Shown here: one piece after another, positions 8,472-17,277 of the stretch
How the letters are laid out: every line of letters begins with the position of its first letter
Numbering within the stretch: position 1 is the stretch's first letter
The notes under the pieces: model-generated
The model's input: the letters and a program-made list of their open reading frames with translations, nothing else
The model's database searches: none
What the model was told of the DNA's origin: nothing
Source of the DNA: Puniceibacterium confluentis
Lineage (GTDB): Bacteria; Pseudomonadota; Alphaproteobacteria; Rhodobacterales; Rhodobacteraceae
Direction: 5' to 3'
NCBI RefSeq assembly: GCF_007923445.1
Contig: NZ_VOJI01000012.1
Location: 93,066-157,065 of the forward strand
DNA: 64,000 nucleotides
Program-made: the position numbers and the translations under genes

Positions 8472-9026
8472 TTAGATTTTGACACCCGAGACCATCCGGT
8501 ACACCGACCTCTCGGAGATAGCGAATTCACGGGCGACTGCGCGCTTGCTGTGGCCTTCCCTGACCATCCTCAGCACATCCTCAGCCTTGGCCTGCGCCGT
8601 TCGCTTACGGCCCTTGGAGCGTCCCTCTGCCTTGGCCTTGGCGATGCCTTCCTTCTGACGTTCCAGCATCATTTCCCGCTCAAACTGAGCGACTGAGCCA
8701 AGCACATTGAGCATCAGCTTTCCGGTTGCGTTGGTGGTGTCCAAACCAAGATCAAGGATGCGAAGACCGACGCCATTGGCCTCCAACCGTTCAACGATCT
8801 CTCCAAGGTGCCGTACAGACCGTGCCAGCCTGTCCAGTTTGGTGAAAATGAACACATCACCGTCCCGGCAGAACTCCAATGCGTCCGAGAGCGCCGGGCG
8901 GTTGCCTACCGAGCTTGTCTGTTCCTTCCAGACCTTCTCGCAGCCGTTTGCTGCCAACTGTGCTGCCTGTGCCGCAAATCCTGCCTGTTGTTCCAGCGTC
9001 GAAGTCCGTGCGTATCCAATGAGCAT
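8472..9026 (-). CDS. Serine recombinase (resolvase/invertase)
   Basis: A 184-aa small serine recombinase. The N-terminal catalytic domain has the nucleophile in GYARTSTLEQ (Ser9) and the conserved FTKLDRLARSVRHLGEIVERL and GKLMLNVLGSVAQFEREMMLERQ segments. The C-terminal HTH (EDVLRMVREGHSKRAVAREFAISERSVYRM) binds the crossover site. Start MLIGYAR is favoured since GAGGGG precedes it and the protein then has the family length; the upstream in-frame extension is not conserved-looking. No transposase accompanies it, so it is a leftover or a stand-alone DNA-rearrangement enzyme. Confidence 0.9.
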   Translation of the reverse strand: MLIGYARTSTLEQQAGFAAQAAQLAANGCEKVWKEQTSSVGNRPALSDALEFCRDGDVFIFTKLDRLARSVRHLGEIVERLEANGVGLRILDLGLDTTNATGKLMLNVLGSVAQFEREMMLERQKEGIAKAKAEGRSKGRKRTAQAKAEDVLRMVREGHSKRAVAREFAISERSVYRMVSGVKI

Positions 9027-9098
9027 TGTCCGCCCCTCTGTCTGCCAATGATGTCTAAGGGGATGAGGCAGGTTGTCTGCCAAAGGGCGGAACCCACT

Positions 9099-9755
9099 TC
9101 AAAGACAGTGCAACCTGACCTGTTCGTTCTTGTCCGATAAAGGGCCACCGGAATTGCCGTTGATCACCGGACATCCTACATGCATCAGACCCGGCCCCAA
9201 TCGTTTGACCGGGCAGTTGAAATCTCCGCTCGGCAGGTGCGGAGGCTTGCGGAGGTGGCCGATCAGAGCCACCTCGCTTTGATCCACGGCGGCTTCCTCG
9301 GGCTTTCCCAGCCATCGGGTTGACGCTTTCCACCGGGCTGTCCAGCACGACCAGAGCCACATCATTCCGGGGGCATTACTCCCGTCCAAACCATACGCGG
9401 GAGGTCGTATTTCCGACATTGTCCCGCGCGCCGCAACATAGTCCCCGCGCGACCAGCCTGCGACGAACACACGCCCGGAGTGCCCGGCGTCCGACGCGAA
9501 ATGGGCAGCAGTCGCAATCAGGTCTGGTGCGATCAATGTCGCCGTACATCCCTGCCTGGTGCGAAACCCCGCATGCCCCAGTCGCCCGATTGCCGGGAAC
9601 CGGGCGGCAATTTCATCGGCCTGGGGTGGTAAAGTCTCTTGTTGCGCTGCAGCAGGCGGGACGCGATGCAGAGAGACATGAGGGATTGCCCGACGACCTG
9701 GCGAAAACTGCGACGCTGCACCTAGATACCTGTTCGGTTGATCTCGGGCTGACAA
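9099..9755 (-). pseudogene. Trypsin-like (S1/V8-type) serine protease, frameshifted and truncated
   Basis: The catalytic His (TATLIAPDLIATAAHF) and Ser (VINGNSGGPLSD) motifs are present. The segment holding the Asp reads VALVVLDSPVESVNPM in another frame (about 9295-9345), so at least two compensating frameshifts lie in the middle. The likely signal peptide also sits in a different frame near 9650-9680. The 3' end is lost right after GGPL, at the junction with the resolvase region. It was probably a secreted protease. Confidence 0.75.
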
Positions 9756-9929
9756 TCGGCTGCACGGAGGCCCTCGGGGAGTCTCGAATCCAGAAGAATC
9801 CCACCGTTGGCTGTAGTATAAAGGACCGGAGCGCCAAAGCTGAGTGCGTGGCAGTCAGGCGTTCCTTTCGCATCGGACGTTCCGCCAGAACACTGCGAGA
9901 GGCAGGTCAGAGCCCGGAGTACTGCGCTA

Positions 9930-10052
9930 TCACCCTGTTTCAGCGGCTGGCGCGACTGTCTCTTCCATGCCTCCGGAGCCGAACAGGTAATAGCCTCCGA
10001 CAATTACAACGATCACGACCACAACTGCGACAATGATGTTTTTGGTATTCAT
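9930..10052 (-). CDS. Small single-pass membrane protein (40 aa)
   Basis: Encodes MNTKNIIVAVVVVIVVIVGG then YYLFGSGGMEETVAPAAETG. Residues 6-25 form one strongly hydrophobic helix after a short positive N-terminus; the tail is acidic and Ala/Pro-rich, likely periplasmic. GGGAG lies upstream although spaced longer than usual (about 13 bases). The composition is clearly protein-like and not random. Function unknown; short proteins of this layout are common in Rhodobacteraceae. Confidence 0.6.
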   Translation of the reverse strand: MNTKNIIVAVVVVIVVIVGGYYLFGSGGMEETVAPAAETG

Positions 10053-10696
10053 TTCCACATCAATTCTCCCGGATTAAGGGCTGCTGCCTCCCCTGAATAA
10101 TAGACAGGGAACAGCCACACATAAGCATAGCGCAAAACGCTGATTCTGTCATCCGATCGACCTCTGCGCCGGAATGAACATCATTTGTCGCAAGAATGAA
10201 AACTCCGCACTCAGTGCGTTCCAGCGCAGTGCGGCGCAGGTCGGACCCTGGGCTCCTGCAGCCGCAACGCCTAACAGGGCGCAGCGAGTCTTCAGCGCCC
10301 CAGGGCAACAACAGTGCCTCGGTGTGCGGGCAATTTCGCTGGCGGCAACTTTGCCTGTTCAGACCACGGGCGGCAGAAGGGCGTGAGCCGTTTCACGCAC
10401 ATCTGCCAGCTTCGGTCTTCGGCGCGCTCGCGCTCGCGCCATGACTGTTGTCCATGCCAAATCTCGGCAGTTGACACTTAGCGCTTCTTTTTAGCATGAT
10501 TACAATGCCTTACCTACCCTGACAGAGTTGTCTTGCAAGAGCATCCAATTCGAGTTGGGAGCACGGTTGTCAGAATATCAGCGGAATCAACGGCCGGAAC
10601 CGCACCACCTGGTGCCACGGTGATCCGTCTGGTGTCCGTCTCTGACCTCATTCCCCACGCCAACAACGCGCCGACGCACGGCGCGGCGCAGGTGGC
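10053..10696. other. Gap, no recognisable gene
   Basis: About 640 bases with overlapping short ORFs on both strands but none with family resemblance, ribosome-binding site or plausible composition. It lies between two broken genes and is probably decayed mobile DNA. No RNA gene was recognised. Confidence 0.4.
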
Positions 10697-11086
10697 GTTG
10701 ATTGCGGGCTCGAGGCCAGCGACTTCACCGTTGGCATCATGGCGCTGGTCGCCCGGCAGGAGCGCGAAGCCATCTCCCGGCGCACCGGGGAGGCACTGGC
10801 GGCCGCCGGTGCATGTGGGGTCAGGCCGGGCAATCCCAATGGCGCCCCTACCCTGCACCGCGCTGGCAAGGGCGGAGAGGCGATCAGGCAGGCCGCGACG
10901 CGGAATGCCGGCCGACATGTGGCTGATGCTGCGGCAGTGGTCGCGGAACTGCAGCACGACGGCCAGACCACCCTCCGGGCCACTGCCGCCGCCCTCAACA
11001 GTCGGGGCATCCTGACCCGTCGTGGCGGCAGCTGGCTTGTGTCCAGCCTGCGCAACCTGCTGGTGAGGGTGGATCGGTCCGGCTGA
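10697..11086 (+). pseudogene. C-terminal remnant of a serine recombinase
   Basis: The reading frame gives EASDFTVGIMALVARQEREAISRRTGEALAAAGACGVRPGNPNG and ends with the HTH region LRATAAALNSRGILTRRGGSWLVSSLRNLL. This is the second half of the catalytic domain plus the DNA-binding tail of a resolvase/invertase. The N-terminal nucleophile domain is absent. It differs from the intact resolvase at 8472-9026, so a second element was once here. Confidence 0.75.
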
Positions 11087-11124
11087 GCAGGTTGCTGCGT
11101 TCTGGCGATTTGAGCTTTCCGCCG

Positions 11125-11646
11125 TCAGACGAACACGAAATCCTCGATCCCCAGATCCGTGGCGCTGACGCCGAACACATGGATGACATGACCGTCATAG
11201 GTCATCGTCACCCCCGCTTGTCCGTCGATCACGGCATCGGTGATGTTCAGCGCATCGACCCGACCCTGAAGCCCCGACCCCGGCCCGTTCACGATCCCGG
11301 TCATGCGGACTGAGTCGAGGTCATTTTCGAAACCAGTGATCAGATCGACGTCAGAGAGTTTGAATTCGGTGAAGATCAATTGATCGGTGACACACCGCCG
11401 GTCATTGTCTCATTCCCGGCGCCACCGTTGAGGGAAGCGTTTCCGACGCTTCCGATGAGCACATCGTCGCCTTCACCTCCCGATACTGTCGTTGCCTGCA
11501 CCGCCAGGAAATCTGCCGCGCCCTGTACCGCCGCCAGGACTGTTATCATCGGTACCGCCGATGACAATGTGATCTCCATCAGACCCGGCGATCCGGTCAC
11601 TGGCCGCACCGCCGAGGATCGTGTCCCTTGCAATTCCGCCGCTTAG
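11125..11646 (-). pseudogene. Remnant of an RTX calcium-binding repeat protein
   Basis: Three fragments in different frames: an upstream piece with repeated GG-x-G-x-D type motifs, then SGGEGDDVLIGSVGNASLNGGAGNETMTGG, then the C-terminal domain FTEFKLSDVDLITGFENDLDSV...VDALNITDAVIDGQ...FGVSATDLGIEDFVFV. At least two frameshifts disrupt it. It is a classic RTX/hemolysin-type secretion tail, unlike the 29-residue array at 3709. Its 5' end runs into the stop of the CBS-domain gene. Confidence 0.7.
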
Positions 11647-12044
11647 GCTGACCAGTTATCGACCAAAGCACGCAGCACATCGGCACGGCTGATCTGCCCG
11701 ACAAGTTCGCCATCGCGCAGGACCGGAAACCTGCGGTATTCGCTGACAAGGAAGCGTTCTGCAGCCGCGACAAGGTCTAGATCAGCGTCAAGCGTCACGA
11801 CGTCGGTGCTCATATAGGCCGAGACCTGACCGCCCCATTCCTGATAATAGGCGCCGTTCAGCGCGGCACGCAGGCAGTCTTTCTTGGACAGGACGCCGAC
11901 AAGACGACCATCCGCGTCGATGACCGATGCTCCGGAAAGCCGCTTTTCCAGCAGGGTCCTCATGGCATGCAGGATTTCCATGTCGGGCTTGAGCAGGATC
12001 AGATCGCTTGCCATGTAATCCGAAATGCGGGGTCGATCAGTCAT
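11643..12044 (-). CDS. Tandem CBS-domain protein, last gene of the nqr operon
   Basis: A 133-aa protein of two CBS motifs: ISDYMASDLILLKPDMEILHAMRTLLEKRLSGASVIDADGRLVGVLSKKDCL and YMSTDVVTLDADLDLVAAAERFLVSEYRRFPVLRDGELVGQISRADVLRAL. CBS pairs bind adenosine nucleotides and sense energy state. Its ATG overlaps the nqrM stop (ATGA), so it is translationally coupled. That suggests a role in adjusting the complex to ATP/AMP or NAD(H) levels, which is an inference. No effector domain is fused. Confidence 0.85.
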   Translation of the reverse strand: MTDRPRISDYMASDLILLKPDMEILHAMRTLLEKRLSGASVIDADGRLVGVLSKKDCLRAALNGAYYQEWGGQVSAYMSTDVVTLDADLDLVAAAERFLVSEYRRFPVLRDGELVGQISRADVLRALVDNWSA

Positions 12045-12205
12045 GCCTTGTCACCTTTTCTCGCACAGGCAGCGCAATCCGCGCCCGGAATGCAGGACAC
12101 CCCGCCGCACGACCCCCTGAGCGGCGCACGACCGAAGATCGCCCCGACCGAAAGCCCCGCAATCGCAAGCACGATCAATCCGAACGTGATCAGGAACAGT
12201 GCCAT
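12041..12205 (-). CDS. nqrM: NqrM-like maturation protein for Na+-NQR
   Basis: A 54-aa protein: one membrane helix (MALFLITFGLIVLAIAGLSVGAIFGR) then a Cys-rich tail, GSCGGVSCIPGADCAAC. The layout and cysteines match NqrM (DUF539), needed to insert the Fe-S centre between NqrD and NqrE. The ATG start is chosen over an upstream TTG because it leaves a short gap after apbE and starts directly at the helix. It is slightly shorter than usual NqrM. Confidence 0.82.
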   Translation of the reverse strand: MALFLITFGLIVLAIAGLSVGAIFGRAPLRGSCGGVSCIPGADCAACARKGDKA

Positions 12206-12212
12206 CACCACT

Positions 12213-13187
12213 TCACCCCACAACGATCCGGTCCGCGAACCGGCCTGTCATGACTTCGCGCAGACCCGTCCCGTCTCGCGAAAGGAACAACGCATCAACA
12301 GCCGCCTGTTCGGCAAATGCCGGTCCGTTTTCGGGTCCCATTGCGAATAGCGCGGTCGCCAGCGCATCCGCCGTGATCGCCCGAGGCGCAAAGACCGAGA
12401 CCGAGGCCAACGCACTGTCAGAGGGCGCCATGCGCCTCGGGTCGATGATATGGCTGTAGCGGTGTCCGGCAAGGACATAGCTGTTGATCAGATCGCCTGA
12501 TGTCGCGAGGGCCTCACTCCGCAGCGAAACAACACAATGGGATGCCGACGGGCCGGACAGGGGACGTTCGATGGCCGCGCGCCATGGGGATGTGTCAGGT
12601 TTCAGTCCGCTTGCCGTAACCTCGCCGCCCAGTTCGATGAAGAAAGTCTCAAGCCCGCGCGACCGCAGTGCTTCGGCGCATTGGTCAAGCGCATGGCCCT
12701 TGGCAATGCCGCACAGGTCCAGCGTTTGCCGCGCATGGGCCTTTCTTGCGCAATCGCTGCCCAGCGCAAGGTCCTGAAACGCGCCTTCAGGTGTCCCGGT
12801 GATCGGCCCGAAACCGTAGCGCCCGGTCAGACCGCCAAATGTCGGATCAAAGGCGCCCTGCGTCTGTGCCGCGATGCGGTGCGCCTCGGCGACTGTCGTG
12901 AGCGCTACGGGTGAAAGCGGCAACCAGTCCGTCGTTTCGGCGCGGTTGAAGGCCGAGATTTCCGATCCGGCGCGAAACGGCGACATCGCCGCGTCGATGG
13001 TTTCGATGACGCGCATCATGGCCCGGGCGACTGCCGCCGCATCCGTTCCCATGGCAGCCCGCACCCGCCAGCGTGCGCCGAACGCCGGGCCTTCGATCTG
13101 CAACAGGTCCGGAGTTGTTGCCTGAAGAGCCGTTGCACAAAGCGCCGCCCCGCTGCCCGCCAGAAATCCGCGCCGTGTCAGGATCAT
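12213..13187 (-). CDS. apbE: FAD:protein FMN transferase (ApbE), Tat-exported
   Basis: A 324-aa flavin transferase that attaches FMN to Thr in the S/D-G-x-(S/T)-G-A-T motif of partner proteins in the periplasm. It carries a twin-arginine signal (TRRGFLAGSGAALCATALQA) and family motifs FDPTFGGLTGRYGF, CGIAKGHALDQCAEAL, FFIELGGEVTASG, SGDLINSYVLAGHRYSHIIDPR. Three bases separate it from nqrF. Its visible target in the operon is NqrC, which retains the motif; NqrB does not. Confidence 0.93.
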   Translation of the reverse strand: MILTRRGFLAGSGAALCATALQATTPDLLQIEGPAFGARWRVRAAMGTDAAAVARAMMRVIETIDAAMSPFRAGSEISAFNRAETTDWLPLSPVALTTVAEAHRIAAQTQGAFDPTFGGLTGRYGFGPITGTPEGAFQDLALGSDCARKAHARQTLDLCGIAKGHALDQCAEALRSRGLETFFIELGGEVTASGLKPDTSPWRAAIERPLSGPSASHCVVSLRSEALATSGDLINSYVLAGHRYSHIIDPRRMAPSDSALASVSVFAPRAITADALATALFAMGPENGPAFAEQAAVDALFLSRDGTGLREVMTGRFADRIVVG

Positions 13188-13190
13188 CGC

Positions 13191-14414
13191 CTAGCCTCCA
13201 AAATCATCGTTGAAGATCCGGTCGCGTCCGACACCCAGATCATCAAGCATGGCAAGGACCGCCTTGATCATCATCGGCGGGCCGCAAAGATAGTATTCGC
13301 AGTCATGCGGGGCTGGATGCGCTTCCAGCCCCCCGCGCAGCGCGACCTCGTGGACAAAGCCGGTCTCGCCCCGCCAGTCGTCATCGGGTCCGGGATCTGA
13401 AAGCGCAACGGTCCAGCGGAAGTTGGGGTGTCTCGCCTCCAGCCGCTCGAACTCGTCTTCATAGAACAGGTCCACACGGCTGCGCGCGCCGTACCAGAAG
13501 CTCATCTTGCGGGTGGTGTTCCTGCGCTCAAGCTGATCCGTGATGATCGCACGCAGCGGGGCCATGCCGACTCCGCCGCCGATGAATATCATTTCCCGCT
13601 CGCTTTCCTGTGCCGCGAAGCTGCTGAAAGAGCCGGTGACACTGATTTTGTCGCCCGCGCGCAGGCCAAACAGCCAGGAGGAAACGACGCCGGGCGGCGC
13701 ATCCGGGGCATCGGGTGGCGGCAAGGCAAGCCGGACCAACAGGACGATACGGCCTGCGTCCGCAACCGCGTTGTTGGCGATGGAATAAGCGCGCGATACG
13801 CCGCCCTTGCTGCGCGCCCGCAGCGCGCCGAGCCCCTGCTGTTCCCAGGCGGCGCGATGCTCGGCGCCAATCTCGTAGTCGGCGAAGCTCAACTCGTATC
13901 TCGGGGCTTCGATCTGCACAAAGGCGCCCGGGGTGAAGGTGAAGGGTTCGTCGCCGGTCGGTGCCAGGACGATTTCGCGGATGATCGGGGCGATGGTCCG
14001 GCTTGAGACCACCGTGCAATCCCAGGAATGCGCCGCCAGCATGCTTTCAGGCAGTGTGACCGACATGTCCGAGCGTAAGGTTGTCTGACAGGCCAGCCGC
14101 AGGTCCGATGCGATCTCGGCGCGCGACAGAAGGGCGGCTTCGGTCGGCAGCGGCGGACGACTGCCATCGGTTATCTGCACCCGGCACTGTCCGCAGGTGC
14201 CAATTCCGCCACAGGACGACGGAACGGCGATCCCATTGTCCGCAAGAGCCGTCAGAAGCCTGTCGCTTGCACGTGCCCTGATGTCTTTCCGGTCGTTTAT
14301 GCGAATGGTGACCGGCCCCGAGGGCAGCAGGATTGTCCGCGCAAGCAGAACCAGGCCGGACAGCACCAGCACGATGAGGATGAACACGGCACTGCCAAGA
14401 ACAACCTCGCTCAT
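13191..14414 (-). CDS. nqrF: Na+-NQR subunit F, NADH-oxidising flavoprotein
   Basis: A 407-aa protein: N-terminal membrane helix (residues about 5-30), a 2Fe-2S ferredoxin domain ([14 protein letters not shown] with a later C in LRLACQTTL), FAD-binding motif RAYSIANNA and NADH site [12 protein letters not shown], ending FNDDFGG as NqrF does. It takes electrons from NADH on the cytoplasmic side and passes them via 2Fe-2S to NqrD/E. Overlaps nqrE by four bases. The length matches the family. Confidence 0.94.
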   Translation of the reverse strand: MSEVVLGSAVFILIVLVLSGLVLLARTILLPSGPVTIRINDRKDIRARASDRLLTALADNGIAVPSSCGGIGTCGQCRVQITDGSRPPLPTEAALLSRAEIASDLRLACQTTLRSDMSVTLPESMLAAHSWDCTVVSSRTIAPIIREIVLAPTGDEPFTFTPGAFVQIEAPRYELSFADYEIGAEHRAAWEQQGLGALRARSKGGVSRAYSIANNAVADAGRIVLLVRLALPPPDAPDAPPGVVSSWLFGLRAGDKISVTGSFSSFAAQESEREMIFIGGGVGMAPLRAIITDQLERRNTTRKMSFWYGARSRVDLFYEDEFERLEARHPNFRWTVALSDPGPDDDWRGETGFVHEVALRGGLEAHPAPHDCEYYLCGPPMMIKAVLAMLDDLGVGRDRIFNDDFGG

Positions 14415-15013
14415 GGCTGGCCCACACCGACAAAGGCCGAGAAACCCATCGACATCAGACCCGTCACGATGAACGCGATCCCGAGTCCGCGCAGGCCCTC
14501 GGGGATATCGGCATAGCGCAGGCGTTCCCGGATCGCCGCGAAGGCGACGATTGCCAGCGCCCAGCCGACACCGCTGCCCAAGCCATAGACAATGCTTTCG
14601 GGCAGGCTGTACCGGCGGTCAACCATGAACAGGCTGCCACCGAGGACCGCACAATTCACCGTGATCAACGGCAGGAATATCCCGAGGTTCCGGTGCAGCC
14701 TCGGCGCATATCGGTCCAGCGCCATTTCAAGGATCTGAACAATGGCGGCGATGACGCCGATAAAGCAGATCAGTTTCAGGTAGGTCAGATCAACCTCAGG
14801 CAACCCGGCCCACCCCCAGGCCCCTTCGACCAGAAGGCCATTGAAAATCATGTGGTTGACAGGAACCGTGATGCCCTGCACCACGATCATCGCAAGTCCG
14901 AGGCCCAGTGCCGTCTCAACGCGCTTTGACACCGCAAGAAAGGTGCAGATGCCAAGAAAGAACGACAGCGCGAGGTTCTCCTGGAGCACTGATCGCCAGA
15001 ACAATTCGCTCAT
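14411..15013 (-). CDS. nqrE: Na+-NQR subunit E
   Basis: A 200-aa, six-helix membrane protein. The half-channel cysteines that bind the intramembrane Fe-S centre are present in [20 protein letters not shown] and [15 protein letters not shown]. It pairs with NqrD by inverted pseudo-symmetry to move electrons across the membrane. The start overlaps the nqrD stop and its stop overlaps the nqrF start. Confidence 0.94.
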   Translation of the reverse strand: MSELFWRSVLQENLALSFFLGICTFLAVSKRVETALGLGLAMIVVQGITVPVNHMIFNGLLVEGAWGWAGLPEVDLTYLKLICFIGVIAAIVQILEMALDRYAPRLHRNLGIFLPLITVNCAVLGGSLFMVDRRYSLPESIVYGLGSGVGWALAIVAFAAIRERLRYADIPEGLRGLGIAFIVTGLMSMGFSAFVGVGQP

Positions 15014-15672
15014 GACCTTTCCCCGCCTGCCAGATCGCGGATCGGGAATTCGTCAGGTTCGACCTGCGCCGTGCGCCGCGTGCGGATAGCCCAGATCAAA
15101 AGGCCGATGATGAAGAAGGCGCTTGGTGCGAGCAGCATGAAGCCAAGGGGCTGGAACCAGCCACCATCAGAGACCGGCCGCAGCACCTGCACGCCGAAAA
15201 CCGCGCCCGTCCCCAGGCCTTCGCGGATCGCGGCGACGATCATCAGCACGAGGCTGTAGCCAAGCCCGTTGCCAAGACCGTCCAGAATGCTCGGCCAGAC
15301 CGGATTGCGCATCGCGAAGGTCTCGGCACGGCTAAGGACGATGCAGTTGGTCACGATCAGCCCGACAAAAACCGACAACCGCTGGCTCATCTCGAAGGCG
15401 TAGGCGCGCAGGAACTGATCGGCGACAATCACGAGCGAGGCGATGATGGTGATCTGCACGACCAGCCGGATCGACGTCGGCAGATGACGGCGGATCAGGC
15501 TGATCGCAGCACTCGCTGCCGTCAGCACCACGGTCAGGGCCAGACTCATCGTCAGGGCCGTAGCCATCGTTGTGGTTACGGCAAGCGCCGAACAGATACC
15601 GAGGATCTGCAGGGTGACCGGGTTGTTGTCGATCAGCGGCGCGGTCAGATAGTGAAGCTTCTTGCCGGTCAT
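15010..15672 (-). CDS. nqrD: Na+-NQR subunit D
   Basis: A 220-aa six-helix membrane protein, partner of NqrE. The conserved cysteines occur in [20 protein letters not shown] and [19 protein letters not shown], with the typical [21 protein letters not shown] loop following. Four-base overlaps join it to nqrC and nqrE. Confidence 0.94.
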   Translation of the reverse strand: MTGKKLHYLTAPLIDNNPVTLQILGICSALAVTTTMATALTMSLALTVVLTAASAAISLIRRHLPTSIRLVVQITIIASLVIVADQFLRAYAFEMSQRLSVFVGLIVTNCIVLSRAETFAMRNPVWPSILDGLGNGLGYSLVLMIVAAIREGLGTGAVFGVQVLRPVSDGGWFQPLGFMLLAPSAFFIIGLLIWAIRTRRTAQVEPDEFPIRDLAGGERS

Positions 15673-16481
15673 GGGCTCTCTCCTGACCGGAGGTTGTCGA
15701 GGAACGGGCCGAAGCCATCGGGACCGAGCCAGAACCGGACAAGGCGCGCGACCCCGGTACTGGACTGCGTGGCACCCGATATCCCGTCAACTTCTGACGG
15801 GCCGCTGGCGCTGCCGCGCACCACGCTGATGACGACTTCCCCCGATGGGTCGACGGCCTGCCGGTCCGTCCACAGGGCTTGCCACACGGGATCGGTGATC
15901 CGTGACCCAAGGCCCGGCGTTTCGCCCTGTTCATAGATGCTGAGGCCCGCGATCGTGTTCAGATCGGCAGACAGGGCGAGATAGGCGCGGATCGTCGATT
16001 GATAGCCGGTCCCGTAGACCGGCAGAACCACCAGCGCCAGACCGTCCCTGCCGCGCAGCAGATAGGCCGGCGCAAGGTGCGGGCGGCGGCCGATTCCGGC
16101 AAGATCCTGTTCCGGCGTCAGGTCAATCGTCTGCGCCGGGTCGCCCTGGGCGGCAAGAAAGTCATAGCTGTCAGGCGTGGTCTCCTCGGCAATCCGACCG
16201 CTTGCCAGATCGACGACAACTGTCTCGAGAGTTTCCGCCCCGGTTTCGCGCAAGGTGTCGGCAAGGCCCGGAAGTGTTGCGATCATCGCTGCCAGCTTGG
16301 CCTCGCGCGCGGCCTCAAGATGAGCCTGCTGGCGCGGTTTCAGTACCACCGAGGTCAGCGAAACGGTGCTCGCCGATACCAGCGCCACAAGGAAGGCCAC
16401 GCCCAGCGTCTTGGTCCGGCTGTCGTTGGGCAGGGCAAGGAAGCGGCGCCACAGCGCGAACGGCATGCGGTCAGACATCAC
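15669..16481 (-). CDS. nqrC: Na+-NQR subunit C with covalent FMN site
   Basis: A 270-aa protein with one N-terminal helix (residues about 25-45) and a large periplasmic domain. The FMN-attachment motif is intact: [13 protein letters not shown], with Thr238 as acceptor. [10 protein letters not shown] is another family signature. In known NQR the flavin here takes electrons from the NqrD/E centre and hands them to FMN on NqrB. In this operon the NqrB site is missing, so NqrC FMN may pass electrons to something else. Confidence 0.93.
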   Translation of the reverse strand: MMSDRMPFALWRRFLALPNDSRTKTLGVAFLVALVSASTVSLTSVVLKPRQQAHLEAAREAKLAAMIATLPGLADTLRETGAETLETVVVDLASGRIAEETTPDSYDFLAAQGDPAQTIDLTPEQDLAGIGRRPHLAPAYLLRGRDGLALVVLPVYGTGYQSTIRAYLALSADLNTIAGLSIYEQGETPGLGSRITDPVWQALWTDRQAVDPSGEVVISVVRGSASGPSEVDGISGATQSSTGVARLVRFWLGPDGFGPFLDNLRSGESP

Positions 16482-17277
16482 ACCGCCTCCGCGCCCGTCG
16501 CCGGATATTGGCCCAGATAACGACCTGATCTATCAGCGGCGCAAAGATACTGGCCAGCAGGGCGGCAAAGACCATGGACGACAGGATCCCGCCGCCCTCG
16601 TGCCCGAACAGCAAGACCAGAGCGCCCGCAAGCAGGCCATAGGCCCAGCGCCCGGCATTGGTGCAGGCGGCCGCCACCGGATCGCCGATCAGAAACACCA
16701 ATCCAAGTATCAGGGTTGCGCCTGGCAGTGCGGGCCACTCGTCGGGCATTGCCCATGGGACGGCCAGTGCGGCCATCGCGATGAAAAATCCGGCAACGAC
16801 CCGCCACGACAGGACGCTGGCGGCCAGCAGCACCGCACCGCTTCCCACGGCAGCAAGCGTCGTTGCCATGCCGGGCTCAGCTGCCCCGCCCTCCGGAAAT
16901 GAAAACAGCAGGAAGGCCAGGCCGACGGTCGCCGGGCTCAGGAACCCACGGCCACGTCCGCCAAAGACCAGATCGCCCATCACCAGCCCGAAGGACAGGG
17001 AAAGCCCCAGTTGCCAGAGCGGCGCCGTGACCGGGACCAGCAGAACAAAGATCATTGCGGTCACGATTCCGTCCCAGCCCATCACACGGTTTCGAAGGCG
17101 CGCAAAGGCCACTTGCCACAGGCCAGCGAGACCGAGGACGAGGACCAGAGGCACAAGCAGAGCGAAACTGCGTTCCGCGACTGCTGCGACCACGGGAGCA
17201 AGAGCGGCGACAGCCCAGACGGCAGTCAGACGATTGTCTTTCCAGAAGCACGGAAGAAGGGGCTCTGACTGGCTCAT
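16471..17277 (-). CDS. nqrB: NqrB-like membrane subunit lacking the FMN-threonine motif
   Basis: A 268-aa membrane protein, far shorter than typical NqrB (about 400 aa). Family signatures are present: VPVTAPLWQLGLSLSFGLVMGDLVFGG, FLSPATVGLAFLLFSFP, GDPVAAACTNAGRWAYGLL and FAPLIDQVVIWANIRRR. The segment between the FSFP and ASVLSWR regions, which in other NqrB carries the S-G-A-T flavinylation motif, is about 50 residues shorter here (EGGAAEPGMATTLAAVGSG) and contains no such motif. The N-terminal extension is also reduced. It overlaps nqrC by 11 bases and nqrA by four. Confidence 0.88.
   Translation of the reverse strand: MSQSEPLLPCFWKDNRLTAVWAVAALAPVVAAVAERSFALLVPLVLVLGLAGLWQVAFARLRNRVMGWDGIVTAMIFVLLVPVTAPLWQLGLSLSFGLVMGDLVFGGRGRGFLSPATVGLAFLLFSFPEGGAAEPGMATTLAAVGSGAVLLAASVLSWRVVAGFFIAMAALAVPWAMPDEWPALPGATLILGLVFLIGDPVAAACTNAGRWAYGLLAGALVLLFGHEGGGILSSMVFAALLASIFAPLIDQVVIWANIRRRARRRCDV

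Noticed and set aside
10174-10477. Short overlapping frames on both strands
   Set aside because: No start signal, family pattern or plausible composition.
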